From: Paraburkholderia ferrariae NBRC 106233
GTDB lineage: Bacteria > Pseudomonadota > Gammaproteobacteria > Burkholderiales > Burkholderiaceae
NCBI RefSeq assembly: GCF_000685035.1
Contig: NZ_BAYB01000022.1
Coordinates: 1 to 64,000, forward strand
Direction: 5' to 3'
Length of the DNA stretch: 64,000 bases
Part shown: piece after piece, positions 17,468 through 25,399 of the stretch
How the letters are laid out: each line of letters opens with the position of its first letter
Numbering within the stretch: position 1 is the first letter of the stretch
Program-made: the position numbers and the translations under genes
The notes under the pieces: model-generated
Told to the model about the DNA's origin: nothing
What the model saw: the letters and a program-made list of their open reading frames with translations, nothing else
Database searches by the model: none

Positions 17468-17873
17468 ATGAACCGATCTATCGATACGTTCGACGGAACG
17501 TACGCCCCCCACTACACCGAGGCCCCCGGAATCACGCGGTGATTACCGATGCGTGGCTGCGTGCCTATGGCTTCCATTTCGCCACACCGGCGGATTGTGC
17601 TGGTCCCATTGGCTGGGCGAAAGAATTCGCCACCGGCGCGCACCGCCTCGAGGCCCCGGACGAAGCCGCGAGGCGCGCGGTCGCCACGAGACCCGCCCTG
17701 GCGATCTGGGGCATGGAGGACCGCACGCTGCATCCCGAGCACTTTCTCCCGCTCTTTAGCGAGATTTTTTCGGATGCACGGGTGCATTGCTTGCCGGGTG
17801 CGAGTCACTACACTTTCGAGGATGCGCCGCAGGCCATCGCAGCGAGCATTACCGCGTTCCTGAAGTACATCTG
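17468..17873 (+). pseudogene. Alpha/beta hydrolase with an internal deletion
   Basis: The start MNRSIDTFDGTY and then APHYTEAPG match the N-terminus of haloalkane-dehalogenase-like hydrolases, but the frame ends after 24 codons. From about 17538, one frame over, the C-terminal half resumes: VITDAWLRAYGFHFATPADC, GWAKEFATG, ARPALAIWG-like TRPALAIWGMEDRT, and the catalytic-His segment GASHYTFEDAPQ. The middle, including the nucleophile elbow, is missing (roughly 150 residues judged by family length). The product cannot be active. An IS element is inserted 36 bp downstream. Confidence 0.8.
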
Positions 17874-17908
17874 ACTGGGCTGCGCGGCCATGTGCCTTCC
17901 GATACTTA

Positions 17909-17925
17909 GAGCGTGTTAGGAACTT
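17909..17925 (+). repeat. IS left inverted repeat
   Basis: GAGCGTGTTAGGAACTT, the exact complement of 18749-18765. Flanked on the left by ACTTA. Confidence 0.9.
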
Positions 17926-17951
17926 CGAGTCGAACCTGGTATCCTGGTGGA

Positions 17952-18758
17952 ATGAAACCACGCAAGCCTTACCCGACCGATGTTTCCGATGAAGAATGGA
18001 GCTTCGCTGCGCCCTACCTGACGTTGATGAGCCGGGAGGCTCCGCAGCGCAAATACGAATTGCGCGAGATGTTCAATGCGTTGCGTTGGATCATTCGTGC
18101 GGGCGCGCCCTGGCGTCTGTTGCCCAATGATTTCCCACCGTGGGAGTTGGTCTACCAGCAGACGCAGCGCTGGATTCAGGCGGGTTGTTTCGAGGCCATG
18201 GTGAGCGACCTGCGCTCGGTTATTCGGGTCGCGCAGGGCCGAAAGGGGCAGCCCAGCGCAGTCATTCTCGATGGGCGCACGTTGCAGTCGACCTGCGAGA
18301 GTGGACCTCGCGCCGGTTACGACGGCTATAAACGCAAACGCGGCAGCAAGGTCCACATGGCGGTAGATACATTGGGGCAGTTGCTTGCAGTGCATATTAC
18401 GCCCGCCAACGAGCAGGAGCGCGCACAGGTCGGCGAGCTTGCGCGTCAGGTCCAGGAGGCCACAGGCCAGACGGTCAAGGTAGCGTTTGCCGATCAGGGC
18501 AATACCGGCGAGGAGCCCGCACAGGCAGCACTGGATGAAGGAATCGAGCTTGAGATAGTCAAGCTGCCGGAGGCGAAAAAAGGATTTGTGCTGTTGCCGC
18601 GCCGCTGGGTGGTGGAACGTAGCTTCGGCTGGCTGAACCGCTTTCGTCGACTCGCGCGAGATTACGAGCGTTTGCCGGAGACACTCGCTGGAATCCACTT
18701 TGTAGTCTTCTCCGTTCTGATGCTCGTTCATTTTGCAAACCTAACGCTAAGTTCCTAA
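17952..18758 (+). CDS. IS5-family DDE transposase
   Basis: A 268-aa transposase that cuts and joins the ends of its own element. The DDE triad is Asp107 (ILDGRTLQS), Asp181 (VAFADQGNTGEEP) and Glu222 (RRWVVERSFGWLNRFRRLARDYE), in the order and spacing of the IS5 family. An N-terminal DNA-binding region of the DUF4096 type (PTDVSDEEWSFAAPYL to PPWELVYQQTQRW) precedes it. The stop codon lies inside the right inverted repeat. The gene is full length with no frameshift. Confidence 0.93.
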   Translation: MKPRKPYPTDVSDEEWSFAAPYLTLMSREAPQRKYELREMFNALRWIIRAGAPWRLLPNDFPPWELVYQQTQRWIQAGCFEAMVSDLRSVIRVAQGRKGQPSAVILDGRTLQSTCESGPRAGYDGYKRKRGSKVHMAVDTLGQLLAVHITPANEQERAQVGELARQVQEATGQTVKVAFADQGNTGEEPAQAALDEGIELEIVKLPEAKKGFVLLPRRWVVERSFGWLNRFRRLARDYERLPETLAGIHFVVFSVLMLVHFANLTLSS

Positions 18759-18765
18759 CACGCTC
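18749..18765 (-). repeat. IS right inverted repeat
   Basis: Reverse complement of the left end over 17 bases. Followed on the right by TAAGT. Confidence 0.9.
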
Positions 18766-18811
18766 TAAGTCATTGTTTGACTTTCCCGTCGTCAGGCTCT
18801 AGCTTAAGTCC

Positions 18812-19165
18812 ATGCTTGAGTATTCGGAACAACTCGACAGGGCCTTTCACGCACTCGCGGACGGCACGCGCCGCGGCATGCTCGAACGCCTCTCCAGGGG
18901 GCCGGCTTCGGTGAGCGAGCTGGCGCGCCCTTACGGCATGTCCCGTGCCGCGATTCATCAGCACGTGCAGGTGCTGGAAGAGAGCGGCCTGATCGTGACG
19001 GAAAAGCGCGGACGCACCCGCGAATGCCGGATCTCCGCCGAGGCCGTCCAGCAGGTCGAGAACTGGCTGAGCGAGCGGCGCCAACTGTGGGCGAGGCGGT
19101 TCGACCGGCTCGGCAAACTGCTCGAAAGCGGCGAAAGCAGCGAAATCGACGGAGACGAGCAATGA
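18812..19165 (+). CDS. ArsR family transcriptional regulator
   Basis: A 117-aa winged-helix regulator of the ArsR/SmtB type. The pattern is QLDRAFHALADGTRRGMLER, then the recognition helix PYGMSRAAIHQHVQVLEESG and the wing LIVTEKRGRTRECR. It lacks the metal-binding ELCVCDL motif, like most ArsR proteins paired with SRPBCC/AHSA1 genes. Its stop codon overlaps the start of the SRPBCC-like gene (ATGA), so the pair is translationally coupled. It lies 46 bp past the right end of the IS. Confidence 0.92.
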   Translation: MLEYSEQLDRAFHALADGTRRGMLERLSRGPASVSELARPYGMSRAAIHQHVQVLEESGLIVTEKRGRTRECRISAEAVQQVENWLSERRQLWARRFDRLGKLLESGESSEIDGDEQ

Positions 19166-19659
19166 CGGGAAACCTGTTCTTTCATGGCACATTCACGCTG
19201 AACCGCGTATGGGTCGCCACGCCCGGGCGCGTGTTCAAGGCGTGGTCGGATCCGCGGCTCAAGGCCCAGTGGTTCACCGGCCCGCCGGAACGATGGACGC
19301 TTGTTCGCCGCTCGATGGATTTTCGCGTGGGCGGTAGCGAAGTGCTGGAAGGCCGCTTCAACGAAAGCGGCATGCAGCCCATGGTGCAGGAGAACGCACG
19401 TGAAGCGCTCGATGCGCGGATGATGGCCGACGTGTTCGACGACTATGTCCACGCGCCAATGCAGCGCATTGTGGGCAACGCCTTGTGCAGCGAAGCCGAG
19501 CGGGACCCGCGTGGCGTGGCCGATGCGCACGCCATGCCGGACCGGAGCTACGACTGGCGCGAGGCGCGCCTGCAGGACAAGGAATGGGCGGCGCGCGTGG
19601 TCGATGAGGCGGGGCCTTATCGGCGCTTCTTTCCGCTGGGTGCGCCCGACAGGGACTAG
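19162..19659 (+). CDS. SRPBCC/AHSA1-like protein with aberrant C-terminal half
   Basis: A 165-aa open frame. Residues 1-72 are a normal AHSA1/SRPBCC start (FHGTFTLNRVWVATPGRVFK, then WSDPRLKAQWFTGPPERW and DFRVGGSEVLEGRF). After NESGM the family sequence stops: the usual strand-helix end with the HGTRWLLD-like motif is missing, and an unrelated segment (MMADVFDDYVHAPMQRIVG, EAERDPRGVADAHAMPDRSY) follows. The second part still looks like coding sequence but I cannot name its family. I read it as a deletion fusion of two genes, probably without SRPBCC function. It overlaps the ArsR gene by 4 bases. Confidence 0.65.
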   Translation: MTGNLFFHGTFTLNRVWVATPGRVFKAWSDPRLKAQWFTGPPERWTLVRRSMDFRVGGSEVLEGRFNESGMQPMVQENAREALDARMMADVFDDYVHAPMQRIVGNALCSEAERDPRGVADAHAMPDRSYDWREARLQDKEWAARVVDEAGPYRRFFPLGAPDRD

Positions 19660-19688
19660 CTGGCACCGGGTGTATACGTTCGAGAAAC

Positions 19689-20414
19689 ATGGCACAGAAC
19701 ATTTACGACAATCCGGAATTCTTTGCGGGCTACAGCCGGTTGCCTCGCCAGGTGCAAGGGCTGGGCGGTGCGCCCGAGTGGCCCGCAATCCGCGCCATGC
19801 TGCCCGATCTGAACGGCAAGCGCGTTGTCGATCTGGGCTGCGGTTTCGGCTGGGCGTCGCGCTGGATGCGCAAGCAGGGCGCGGCTTCGGTGCTCGGTCT
19901 CGATCTCTCGCAAAAGATGATCGAGCGTGCGCGAGCGGATACGGGCGATGCCGCCATCGAATACCGCATCGCGGATCTCGATGCGCTGGCATTGCCCGAG
20001 GCCGCTTTCGATCTCGCGTATAGCGCGCTGGCCTTTCACTACGTCCGCGATTTTGACCGGCTAGTGCGGACGATCCGCAAGGCGCTCGTTCCCGAGGGGC
20101 AATTCGTCTTTACGATCGAGCATCCCATTTTCATGGCGGCGCAGAATCCGCAGTGGCTTGACGGCGAGGACGGCCGCAAGACCTGGCCGGTCAACGGCTA
20201 TGCAATAGAGGGAGAGCGTCGAACCGACTGGTTTGCCAAAGGCGTGCTGAAGTACCACCGAACGTTCGGTACGACGCTCAATACGCTGATCGAAGCTGGC
20301 TTCCAGATTCGCCGGGTGGAGGAATTTGCGCCCACGCCCCAGCAGATTCAAACGACGCCGCAACTGGCAGAAGAACTGGAGCGTCCCATGATGCTTCTTG
20401 TTTCGGCATCCTGA
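19689..20414 (+). CDS. Class I SAM-dependent methyltransferase
   Basis: A 241-aa methyltransferase of the Methyltransf_11 type. Motif I is RVVDLGCGFGWASRWMRKQG (about residues 44-63), the strand-2 acidic residue is in LGLDLSQKMIERAR, motif II is FDLAYSALAFHYVRDFDRL, and motif III is LVPEGQFVFTIEHPIF. Full length. The substrate is unknown; the EHPIF segment is common in small-molecule methyltransferases. It starts 29 bp after the chimeric gene and may share its transcript. Confidence 0.9.
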   Translation: MAQNIYDNPEFFAGYSRLPRQVQGLGGAPEWPAIRAMLPDLNGKRVVDLGCGFGWASRWMRKQGAASVLGLDLSQKMIERARADTGDAAIEYRIADLDALALPEAAFDLAYSALAFHYVRDFDRLVRTIRKALVPEGQFVFTIEHPIFMAAQNPQWLDGEDGRKTWPVNGYAIEGERRTDWFAKGVLKYHRTFGTTLNTLIEAGFQIRRVEEFAPTPQQIQTTPQLAEELERPMMLLVSAS

Positions 20415-20428
20415 TCGACTATCAAAAC

Positions 20429-21181
20429 ATGATTCATTCAGATACGGTGCTTCCGGTCGCGCTGGTGACCGGATCGACTTCCGGCATTGGCGAAGCCATC
20501 GCACGACGCCTTTCGCAGGAAGGCTACGCCGTGATCCTGCACTCGCGTAACTCGGCCGAGGCCGGGCACGCGCTGAGCCGCGAACTGGGTGCCGCGGCCT
20601 ATGTTCAGGCCGATCTGGCCGACGACATGCAACGCGTGAGGCTCATTCGCGAGGCCGTCGCCGTATGGGGACGGCTCGACGTGCTGGTCAACAATGCCGG
20701 GATCAGCCGCGTCATTCCGCACGCGGACCTGGCATCGGCTACGCCCGATATCTGGCACGAACTCAACGAGGTCAACGTCGTGGCGCCGTTCCGGCTGGTG
20801 GCCGAAGCGCAAACGGCATTGCGCGAAGCCGCGGCACGAGGGCGGCCCGGCTGTGTCGTCAACGTGAGTTCGCATGCGGGCGTTCGGCCGAAAGGCGCCT
20901 CCATTCCCTACGCGGCGACCAAGGCGGCGTTGAACCACGTCACCCGCTTGCTGGCGCTTTCGCTTGCGCCGGACATTCGCGTGAATGCCGTGGCGCCGGG
21001 TCTCGTCGATACGCCGCTCACAGCGGACTGGACGCAGGCGCAGGAACTCTGGAGAACGCGCTCGCCCATGCGCCGCGCCGCCAGTCCGGAGGATATCGCG
21101 CAGGCCGTGGCCTGGCTTGTGGCTTCCGACTATCTCACCGGCGAAATTCTGCTCTCGGATGGCGGCCTGAATCTGACCTGA
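20429..21181 (+). CDS. Short-chain dehydrogenase/reductase
   Basis: A 250-aa classical SDR, an NAD(P)-dependent oxidoreductase. The cofactor motif TGSTSGIG lies near residues 13-20, NNAG at about 87-90, the catalytic Ser in VNVSSHAG and the Tyr-x3-Lys pair in YAATKAALNH (about 158-167). The C-terminus ends in the usual LTGEILLSDGGLNL. The substrate is unknown. It begins 14 bp after the methyltransferase stop codon, so the two are probably one operon. Confidence 0.92.
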   Translation: MIHSDTVLPVALVTGSTSGIGEAIARRLSQEGYAVILHSRNSAEAGHALSRELGAAAYVQADLADDMQRVRLIREAVAVWGRLDVLVNNAGISRVIPHADLASATPDIWHELNEVNVVAPFRLVAEAQTALREAAARGRPGCVVNVSSHAGVRPKGASIPYAATKAALNHVTRLLALSLAPDIRVNAVAPGLVDTPLTADWTQAQELWRTRSPMRRAASPEDIAQAVAWLVASDYLTGEILLSDGGLNLT

Positions 21182-21239
21182 GCGTCGTGAATGGAAAATT
21201 AGCTATCCGAATCGTTATGCGAAGCGTGAATCACCTTGC

Positions 21240-21599
21240 TCAGCTTTTCGCAAGATCGTGAGCTCCGCCGGGCGGTATTCGGGCAGCAGCTCGACGAGTC
21301 TTCCAAGCAGCGATCTGCTCTCCGAACACGAAAGTGGGCCCGTGGGCGACGCCCGCTCCCGCGAGCGCCGCCGCTAGCCGCCGCACGACCAGACCGGAAT
21401 CGGGCAGGCGCCCGATTCGCACCGCCAAGTCCACGCCGCTTTCGAGCAGATCGACATAACGGTCCAAATAGGCAACGACATAACACAACATTAGAAACGG
21501 AATGAAGCGAAACGCCACTTTGCGATATACGCCGTCTTCGAATTTTGTGCGCGCGCCGCCGGCGTCGGCGTCTGGTGAAACAGCTGCCGGTTGCCTCAT
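21240..21599 (-). pseudogene. Remnant: MFS transporter head fused to a LysR tail
   Basis: The frame starts 35 bp after the dsdA stop with a typical ACS-family MFS N-terminus (FEDGVYRKVAFRFIPFLMLC, then YVVAYLDR). Instead of helix 1 continuing, it runs into the middle of a LysR effector domain (VDLLESGVDLAVRIGRLPDS). That piece has its own internal gap and then a +1 shift, after which the neighbouring frame reads GRLVELLPEYRPAELTILRK, a LysR C-terminus. At least two deletions and one frameshift are needed. The original MFS gene was probably the transporter of the dsd operon. Confidence 0.78.
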
Positions 21600-21634
21600 G
21601 AGGCTTACCCTCTCAGAGGAAAGGGGAGAACCAA

Positions 21635-22972
21635 TCAGTCGGCGTGGAATGCGCGACCGGCTTGCTGCGCCAACGCGTTGGCACGTTGTTGAAATGCCTC
21701 CAGTGCATCGGCCGGCACCAGAGAGCCGCCGGTAGACCAGATGACGTGTGTTGCACGGCGCATGTCGAGTCCGTGCTTGCGGGTATAGCCGATACCGTCG
21801 GCGGAGTTGCACAGCCATTGCGGACCACGAACGCCCGCAGCGGCCGACGGCTCGACTTGCGCGCCCATGCTCGCGTTCAACGCGTGAAGGTTCAGGAAGA
21901 GCTCGTCGTCATCGACCGTAAATACTCCGGCCAGTTGTGACGCCATAAGCGGCGCGACGAGATGTGACGCCTGACCAACGGCCAGACCGTCGGCATCGGT
22001 ACGGTTGTCCAATCCAATGTCGTAAACCGACACAGGCGCATCCACTCCGGAGGCGAGTTGCACGAGCATGCACGGTGACGCGGTCGGTTCAGCGAAGAAG
22101 CAGTGTACGTGATCGCCAAACAACGCCTTCAGTCCATACGTAATGCCACCGGGCGCGCCACCGACGCCACAGGGCAAGTAGACGAACAGCGGCGATGATG
22201 CGTCCACTCGACGACCCGCATTCGTCAATTGGCTGGCGAGATGGCTCGCGCTCGCGGCATAACCAAAGAAAAGCAGATCTGAGCGCTCGTCATCCACGAA
22301 ATGGCTTCGCGGAAGTGCCTGCGCTTGCGCGCGCCCGGCCGCTACCGCCTCGGCATAATCGCCCTCATGCTCCACGACGCGTACGCCGCGGGCGCGCAGG
22401 CGAGCCTTTTTCCATTCTTTCGCGTCGGCGGACATATGTACCACGGCGTCGAAACCAAGCGCCGCGGCCATGATCCCGATGCTAAGTCCCAGATTGCCGG
22501 TGCTCCCGACGGCCACCGAGTATTGCGAGAACAACGCCTTTGCCGCCGGAGACGCCAGGACAAGGCGGTCACCGTTCGTCGCGAGCAGGCTCTCGTCGAG
22601 GGCAATCTTTTCGGCGATCGCGAGAACCTCGTGAAATCCGCCCCTGGCCTTGATCGACCCCGCCACTGGCAGAGCGTCGTCGCGCTTTAGAAACCAGGCG
22701 CTGTCGTCCGGGGTTGCGAACCCGAGCATTTGCTTCAGGACCGGCGAGGGTTCCAGGTCGGACTCGATGTGCCCCCCACTCTCTGCCAGTTCAGGAAACA
22801 GCACAGCGAGCAACGGGGCGCAACGCGACATGCGTGCCTGCGCCTGCTCAATCAGTTCGAGGGGCGGGTGGCCCTCCGGCAAAGGCGTGCCCTGTGCCTC
22901 GTTGAGCCACAGCAGCGGCGTTTTTGATTGAAGTCTGTCTAATACGTCCGAAGGCAGATGGCTGGCTGGCAT
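21635..22972 (-). CDS. dsdA: D-serine ammonia-lyase (dehydratase)
   Basis: A 445-aa PLP enzyme that converts D-serine to pyruvate and ammonia; length is normal for DsdA. The PLP lysine is in PVAGSIKARGGFHEV (about residues 112-126), the phosphate-binding glycines are in VGSTGNLGLSIG, and family segments such as VVHMSADAKEWKKARLRARG and YLPCGVGGAPGGITYGLK are present. The start has AAGGAAA upstream. It is divergent from a LysR gene, as dsdA is from dsdC. The gene next in line, a transporter, is truncated. Confidence 0.95.
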   Translation of the reverse strand: MPASHLPSDVLDRLQSKTPLLWLNEAQGTPLPEGHPPLELIEQAQARMSRCAPLLAVLFPELAESGGHIESDLEPSPVLKQMLGFATPDDSAWFLKRDDALPVAGSIKARGGFHEVLAIAEKIALDESLLATNGDRLVLASPAAKALFSQYSVAVGSTGNLGLSIGIMAAALGFDAVVHMSADAKEWKKARLRARGVRVVEHEGDYAEAVAAGRAQAQALPRSHFVDDERSDLLFFGYAASASHLASQLTNAGRRVDASSPLFVYLPCGVGGAPGGITYGLKALFGDHVHCFFAEPTASPCMLVQLASGVDAPVSVYDIGLDNRTDADGLAVGQASHLVAPLMASQLAGVFTVDDDELFLNLHALNASMGAQVEPSAAAGVRGPQWLCNSADGIGYTRKHGLDMRRATHVIWSTGGSLVPADALEAFQQRANALAQQAGRAFHAD

Positions 22973-23060
22973 GGTGCGCAAATTTCCTTTCCTTGTCGAA
23001 ATCTGCGCCGATGATAGCCGGATTGCATGGGTAAAAATAGCGCGGTATTCTAATGCATTC

Positions 23061-23075
23061 ATTAGCCTGGCTAAT
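23061..23075. promoter_or_regulatory. LysR-type operator (T-N11-A) at the dsdC start
   Basis: ATTAGCC-T-GGCTAAT is a perfect palindrome containing the T-N11-A LysR box. It lies 5 bases before the preferred start codon of dsdC and 88 bp from dsdA, which suits autorepression of dsdC and activation of dsdA. Confidence 0.6.
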
Positions 23076-23079
23076 GTCT

Positions 23080-24021
23080 ATGCAACTGGATTCCTCACTG
23101 CTCGGCGCGCTCCGCTGTTTCGAAGCTGCCGCGCGTCTGTTGAGCTTTACTCAGGCCGCGCGGTCCATGAACCTCACGCAAAGCGCCGTGAGTCAGCAGA
23201 TTCGCCTGCTGGAAGAGCGGTTGGGCTATCGACTGTTCGTACGGCAAACGCGCGGGCTGAAACTGACCGACAAAGGACTGACGTTGTTCGAGACGACGTC
23301 GCGGGCGCTAGGGGAGATTCAGGCCACACTACAAAGGCTTGAAATATCCCACTCTCCGTTACAGGTAAGTTGCCTGCCCTCGTTTGCGCTGCAGTGGCTT
23401 ATGCCCCGCCTGACGGATTTTCATCGGCAGGAAACCGACGTCTCGGTGCGTCTGAAGGCTGAGTTTCAAAGTATCAGCCGACAGGCCATGCAGGTAGACG
23501 ACATTGACATCGCGATACGCTACGACCCCACGACGTATTCGGAACTCCAGTCGGAGGTGCTGCTCGACGAATATCTCGTCGCCGTCGCGACGCCGGAGTA
23601 CCTCGCGCGCCACCCCCGCTTTGCCGACGGGTCGTCCCTGGATGGCGTCACCCTGCTTCATGACGCTTCGCCGTGGGATGGTGCTGCGGAGTTCATCGAG
23701 TGGCGGACGTGGATGCAGGAAAACTGGTCGCGCGAAATGCCCCGCCTGGACGGTCCGCAGTTCAACCTTTCGAGCCTTGCCCTTGCCGCCGCGCTGAGTC
23801 ATCAAGGCGTGGCTATTGGTCGAACAGCGCTGGTCCATGACGATATCCTGAGCGGTCGTCTGCGGATCGCCTTCGGCAAGTCAGTCAAAGCACCGGCGAG
23901 GTATGTGTTGTTGTCGCGCGAACCCGGCGATCGACGTAGCGTAATCTTTTCTAACTGGATTCTGGGTGAGTGCCAACGCTTTTCCGTGGACCGGCAAAAC
24001 GTGTTCGGCCGTTTAGGCTAA
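23080..24021 (+). CDS. dsdC: LysR regulator of D-serine catabolism, DsdC-like
   Basis: A 313-aa LysR protein with the GcvA/DsdC-type N-terminus: MQLDSSLLGALRCFEAAARL, then FTQAARSMNLTQSAVSQQIR. The effector domain begins near residue 90 (LQVSCLPSFALQWLMPRL) and carries the GcvA-type DDIDIAIRYD. The frame stays open to an ATG at 23053 (322 aa), but this would put a perfect LysR operator inside the gene, so I prefer 23080; 23074 is also possible. None has a good ribosome site. Divergence from dsdA supports the role. Confidence 0.85.
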   Translation: MQLDSSLLGALRCFEAAARLLSFTQAARSMNLTQSAVSQQIRLLEERLGYRLFVRQTRGLKLTDKGLTLFETTSRALGEIQATLQRLEISHSPLQVSCLPSFALQWLMPRLTDFHRQETDVSVRLKAEFQSISRQAMQVDDIDIAIRYDPTTYSELQSEVLLDEYLVAVATPEYLARHPRFADGSSLDGVTLLHDASPWDGAAEFIEWRTWMQENWSREMPRLDGPQFNLSSLALAAALSHQGVAIGRTALVHDDILSGRLRIAFGKSVKAPARYVLLSREPGDRRSVIFSNWILGECQRFSVDRQNVFGRLG

Positions 24022-24356
24022 TACCTCGGAAAACATCATGTTTCGCTAATCTGCGCAACGTCGGGACGTGCTGCGATTGGGGGTGTGGTCTTTTGCGGCT
24101 CCGCATCTCTTCGTCCTTGTAGCAAAACACCGCCTTGCTGCCAGGCCGAAAAAATCAACGAAGAGTACGGGAGGATCGCTGTTTCTATCGTTCACGTCGC
24201 AGACTAAAGGGAAGTCTTTGCAGTGCCATCCCATTGAACCGGCGACAGATTCTTGACAATTGACGCCCGTTCGTTCAATGGCCGCAACGGGCGCGCCCAG
24301 TCAGATGTGCTATCCCGGTACTGCAATCCGGTCTGGTTCTCTGATGGGCTTGCCCT
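24022..24356. other. Intergenic region
   Basis: This stretch, and on to the TetR gene at 24663, is lower in apparent coding signal than the rest of the window. I see no RNA gene and no mobile-element ends. The only open frame with plausible codon use is the small one at 24357-24548. Confidence 0.4.
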
Positions 24357-24548
24357 TCAGAGAACCCGGCGGTTTCGGATTCGTTCGATGGCCGACGAGC
24401 GTTGCAGGATGAGATGCGTGATGTACTCGGGAAGCCGCGCACCAGGCACGTTGGCAGGTACGTCGCGCTCGAGTTGCGCGGGGACCCGGACGATAAATAC
24501 ATCGGGCTCGCTTTTCAGGCTGTGTTCGTAACTGACGCGGTAGTCCAT
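24357..24548 (-). CDS. Possible small protein, unknown
   Basis: A 63-codon frame beginning MDYRVSYEHSLKSEPDVFIV and containing RVPAQLERDVPANVPG and LPEYITHLILQRS. The codon pattern looks coding, but there is no clear ribosome site and no recognised family. A TTG four codons upstream is an alternative start. It is divergent from the TetR gene. Confidence 0.3.
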   Translation of the reverse strand: MDYRVSYEHSLKSEPDVFIVRVPAQLERDVPANVPGARLPEYITHLILQRSSAIERIRNRRVL

Positions 24549-24636
24549 GGTCTTGGGCAAGGCCGAGGGGAATTATGGGTCAATTAGAACGCAAGCCTGG
24601 TATTCCCGGCTGGCCCGGGCCACCTGTTGATTTTGG

Positions 24637-24649
24637 GAACGATCAGTTC
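24637..24649. promoter_or_regulatory. TetR operator candidate, copy 1
   Basis: GAAC-GATCA-GTTC within TTTTGGGAACGATCAGTTC, 13 bp before the TetR start codon. The same sequence (TTTTGAGAACGATCAGTC) precedes the transporter at 25400. Confidence 0.6.
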
Positions 24650-24662
24650 TATTATCATCGCC

Positions 24663-25298
24663 ATGACTACGCCAAAACTTCACGCGCCCCGCACGCGTCG
24701 TTCGGTGGACCGCGGCCGGCCACGGGAATTTGACATCGACCAGGCGGTCGAGGCGGCCGGGCGCGTCTTCTGGGAGCACGGCTACCATGCCACGCCGGTC
24801 GATGTGCTGTGCGAGGCCACCGGCGTGTTTCGCGGCAGCCTCTACCGCACCTTCGGCGACAAGCACGGCCTGCTGGTTGCGGCGTTCGACCATTACGCAC
24901 AAGGGGCGCTTGCGCGACTGAAGGAGCGGCTCGCCGGCGACCTGCCGCCGCGCGAGGCGTTGCGCGAAGCGCTGTTGCACTATACGAAGGTGAGCGCGCA
25001 TCTTTCCGGGCGCCACGGCTGCTTCATCACCAATGCCGCCGTCGAGCTTCTGCCGGGTGACCCCGTGCTGCGCACGCATATCGAAGCGACGTTGGGGCGC
25101 ATTGCGACGCAATTCAGTCTGGCCATTGCGCGCGGCCAGCAGGCCGGCGATTTCGACCGGACACTGGATGCGGAAGAGGCCGGCCGCTATGTGCTCTGCG
25201 TGGCGCAGGGGCTGCGTGTGCTGGGCAAGGTCGATATGGACGAGGCTGCGCTGGTTTCGGTGGTCGATATGGCATTGCGCGCGCTGACCGGGCGCTGA
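24663..25298 (+). CDS. TetR family transcriptional regulator
   Basis: A 211-aa TetR repressor. The HTH domain covers RPREFDIDQAVEAAGRVFWE, GYHATPVDVLCEATGVFRGS and LYRTFGDKHGLLVAAFDHY (residues about 20-70); the C-terminal part matches the AcnR/NemR-like group (GCFITNAAVELLP). I chose the ATG at 24663 (MTTPKLHAPRTRRSVDRG); the longer frame would place the operator inside the gene. Identical operator-like sequences precede this gene and the EamA transporter, so it probably represses both. Confidence 0.92.
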   Translation: MTTPKLHAPRTRRSVDRGRPREFDIDQAVEAAGRVFWEHGYHATPVDVLCEATGVFRGSLYRTFGDKHGLLVAAFDHYAQGALARLKERLAGDLPPREALREALLHYTKVSAHLSGRHGCFITNAAVELLPGDPVLRTHIEATLGRIATQFSLAIARGQQAGDFDRTLDAEEAGRYVLCVAQGLRVLGKVDMDEAALVSVVDMALRALTGR

Positions 25299-25387
25299 CG
25301 CGAAGCGGCTCTCACGTAGCAAACGAAGTGACGCCAGAGGGCGCGCACTGCAGCAGCAGGTGCCGCCCAAATTTTTCACTATTTTGA

Positions 25388-25399
25388 GAACGATCAGTC
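25388..25399. promoter_or_regulatory. TetR operator candidate, copy 2
   Basis: GAACGATCAGTC ends directly at the transporter start codon and covers the position where its ribosome site would be. Twelve bases on either side match the copy at 24637 with one or two changes. Confidence 0.55.

Larger units (their letters stand above)
17909..18765 (+). mobile_element. IS5-family insertion sequence, complete
   Basis: An 857-bp element with 17-bp perfect terminal inverted repeats (GAGCGTGTTAGGAACTT) and one intact transposase gene. The flanks are ACTTA on the left and TAAGT on the right; a TA duplication fits, which makes the unoccupied target ACTTAAGT, itself a palindrome. It belongs to the part of the IS5 family with single-frame transposases of about 270 aa. 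It looks recent: both ends and the catalytic triad are intact. Confidence 0.92.

Noticed and set aside
24046..24234. 62-codon minus-strand ORF
   Set aside because: Cys- and Arg-rich translation, no ribosome site, no similarity to a known family.
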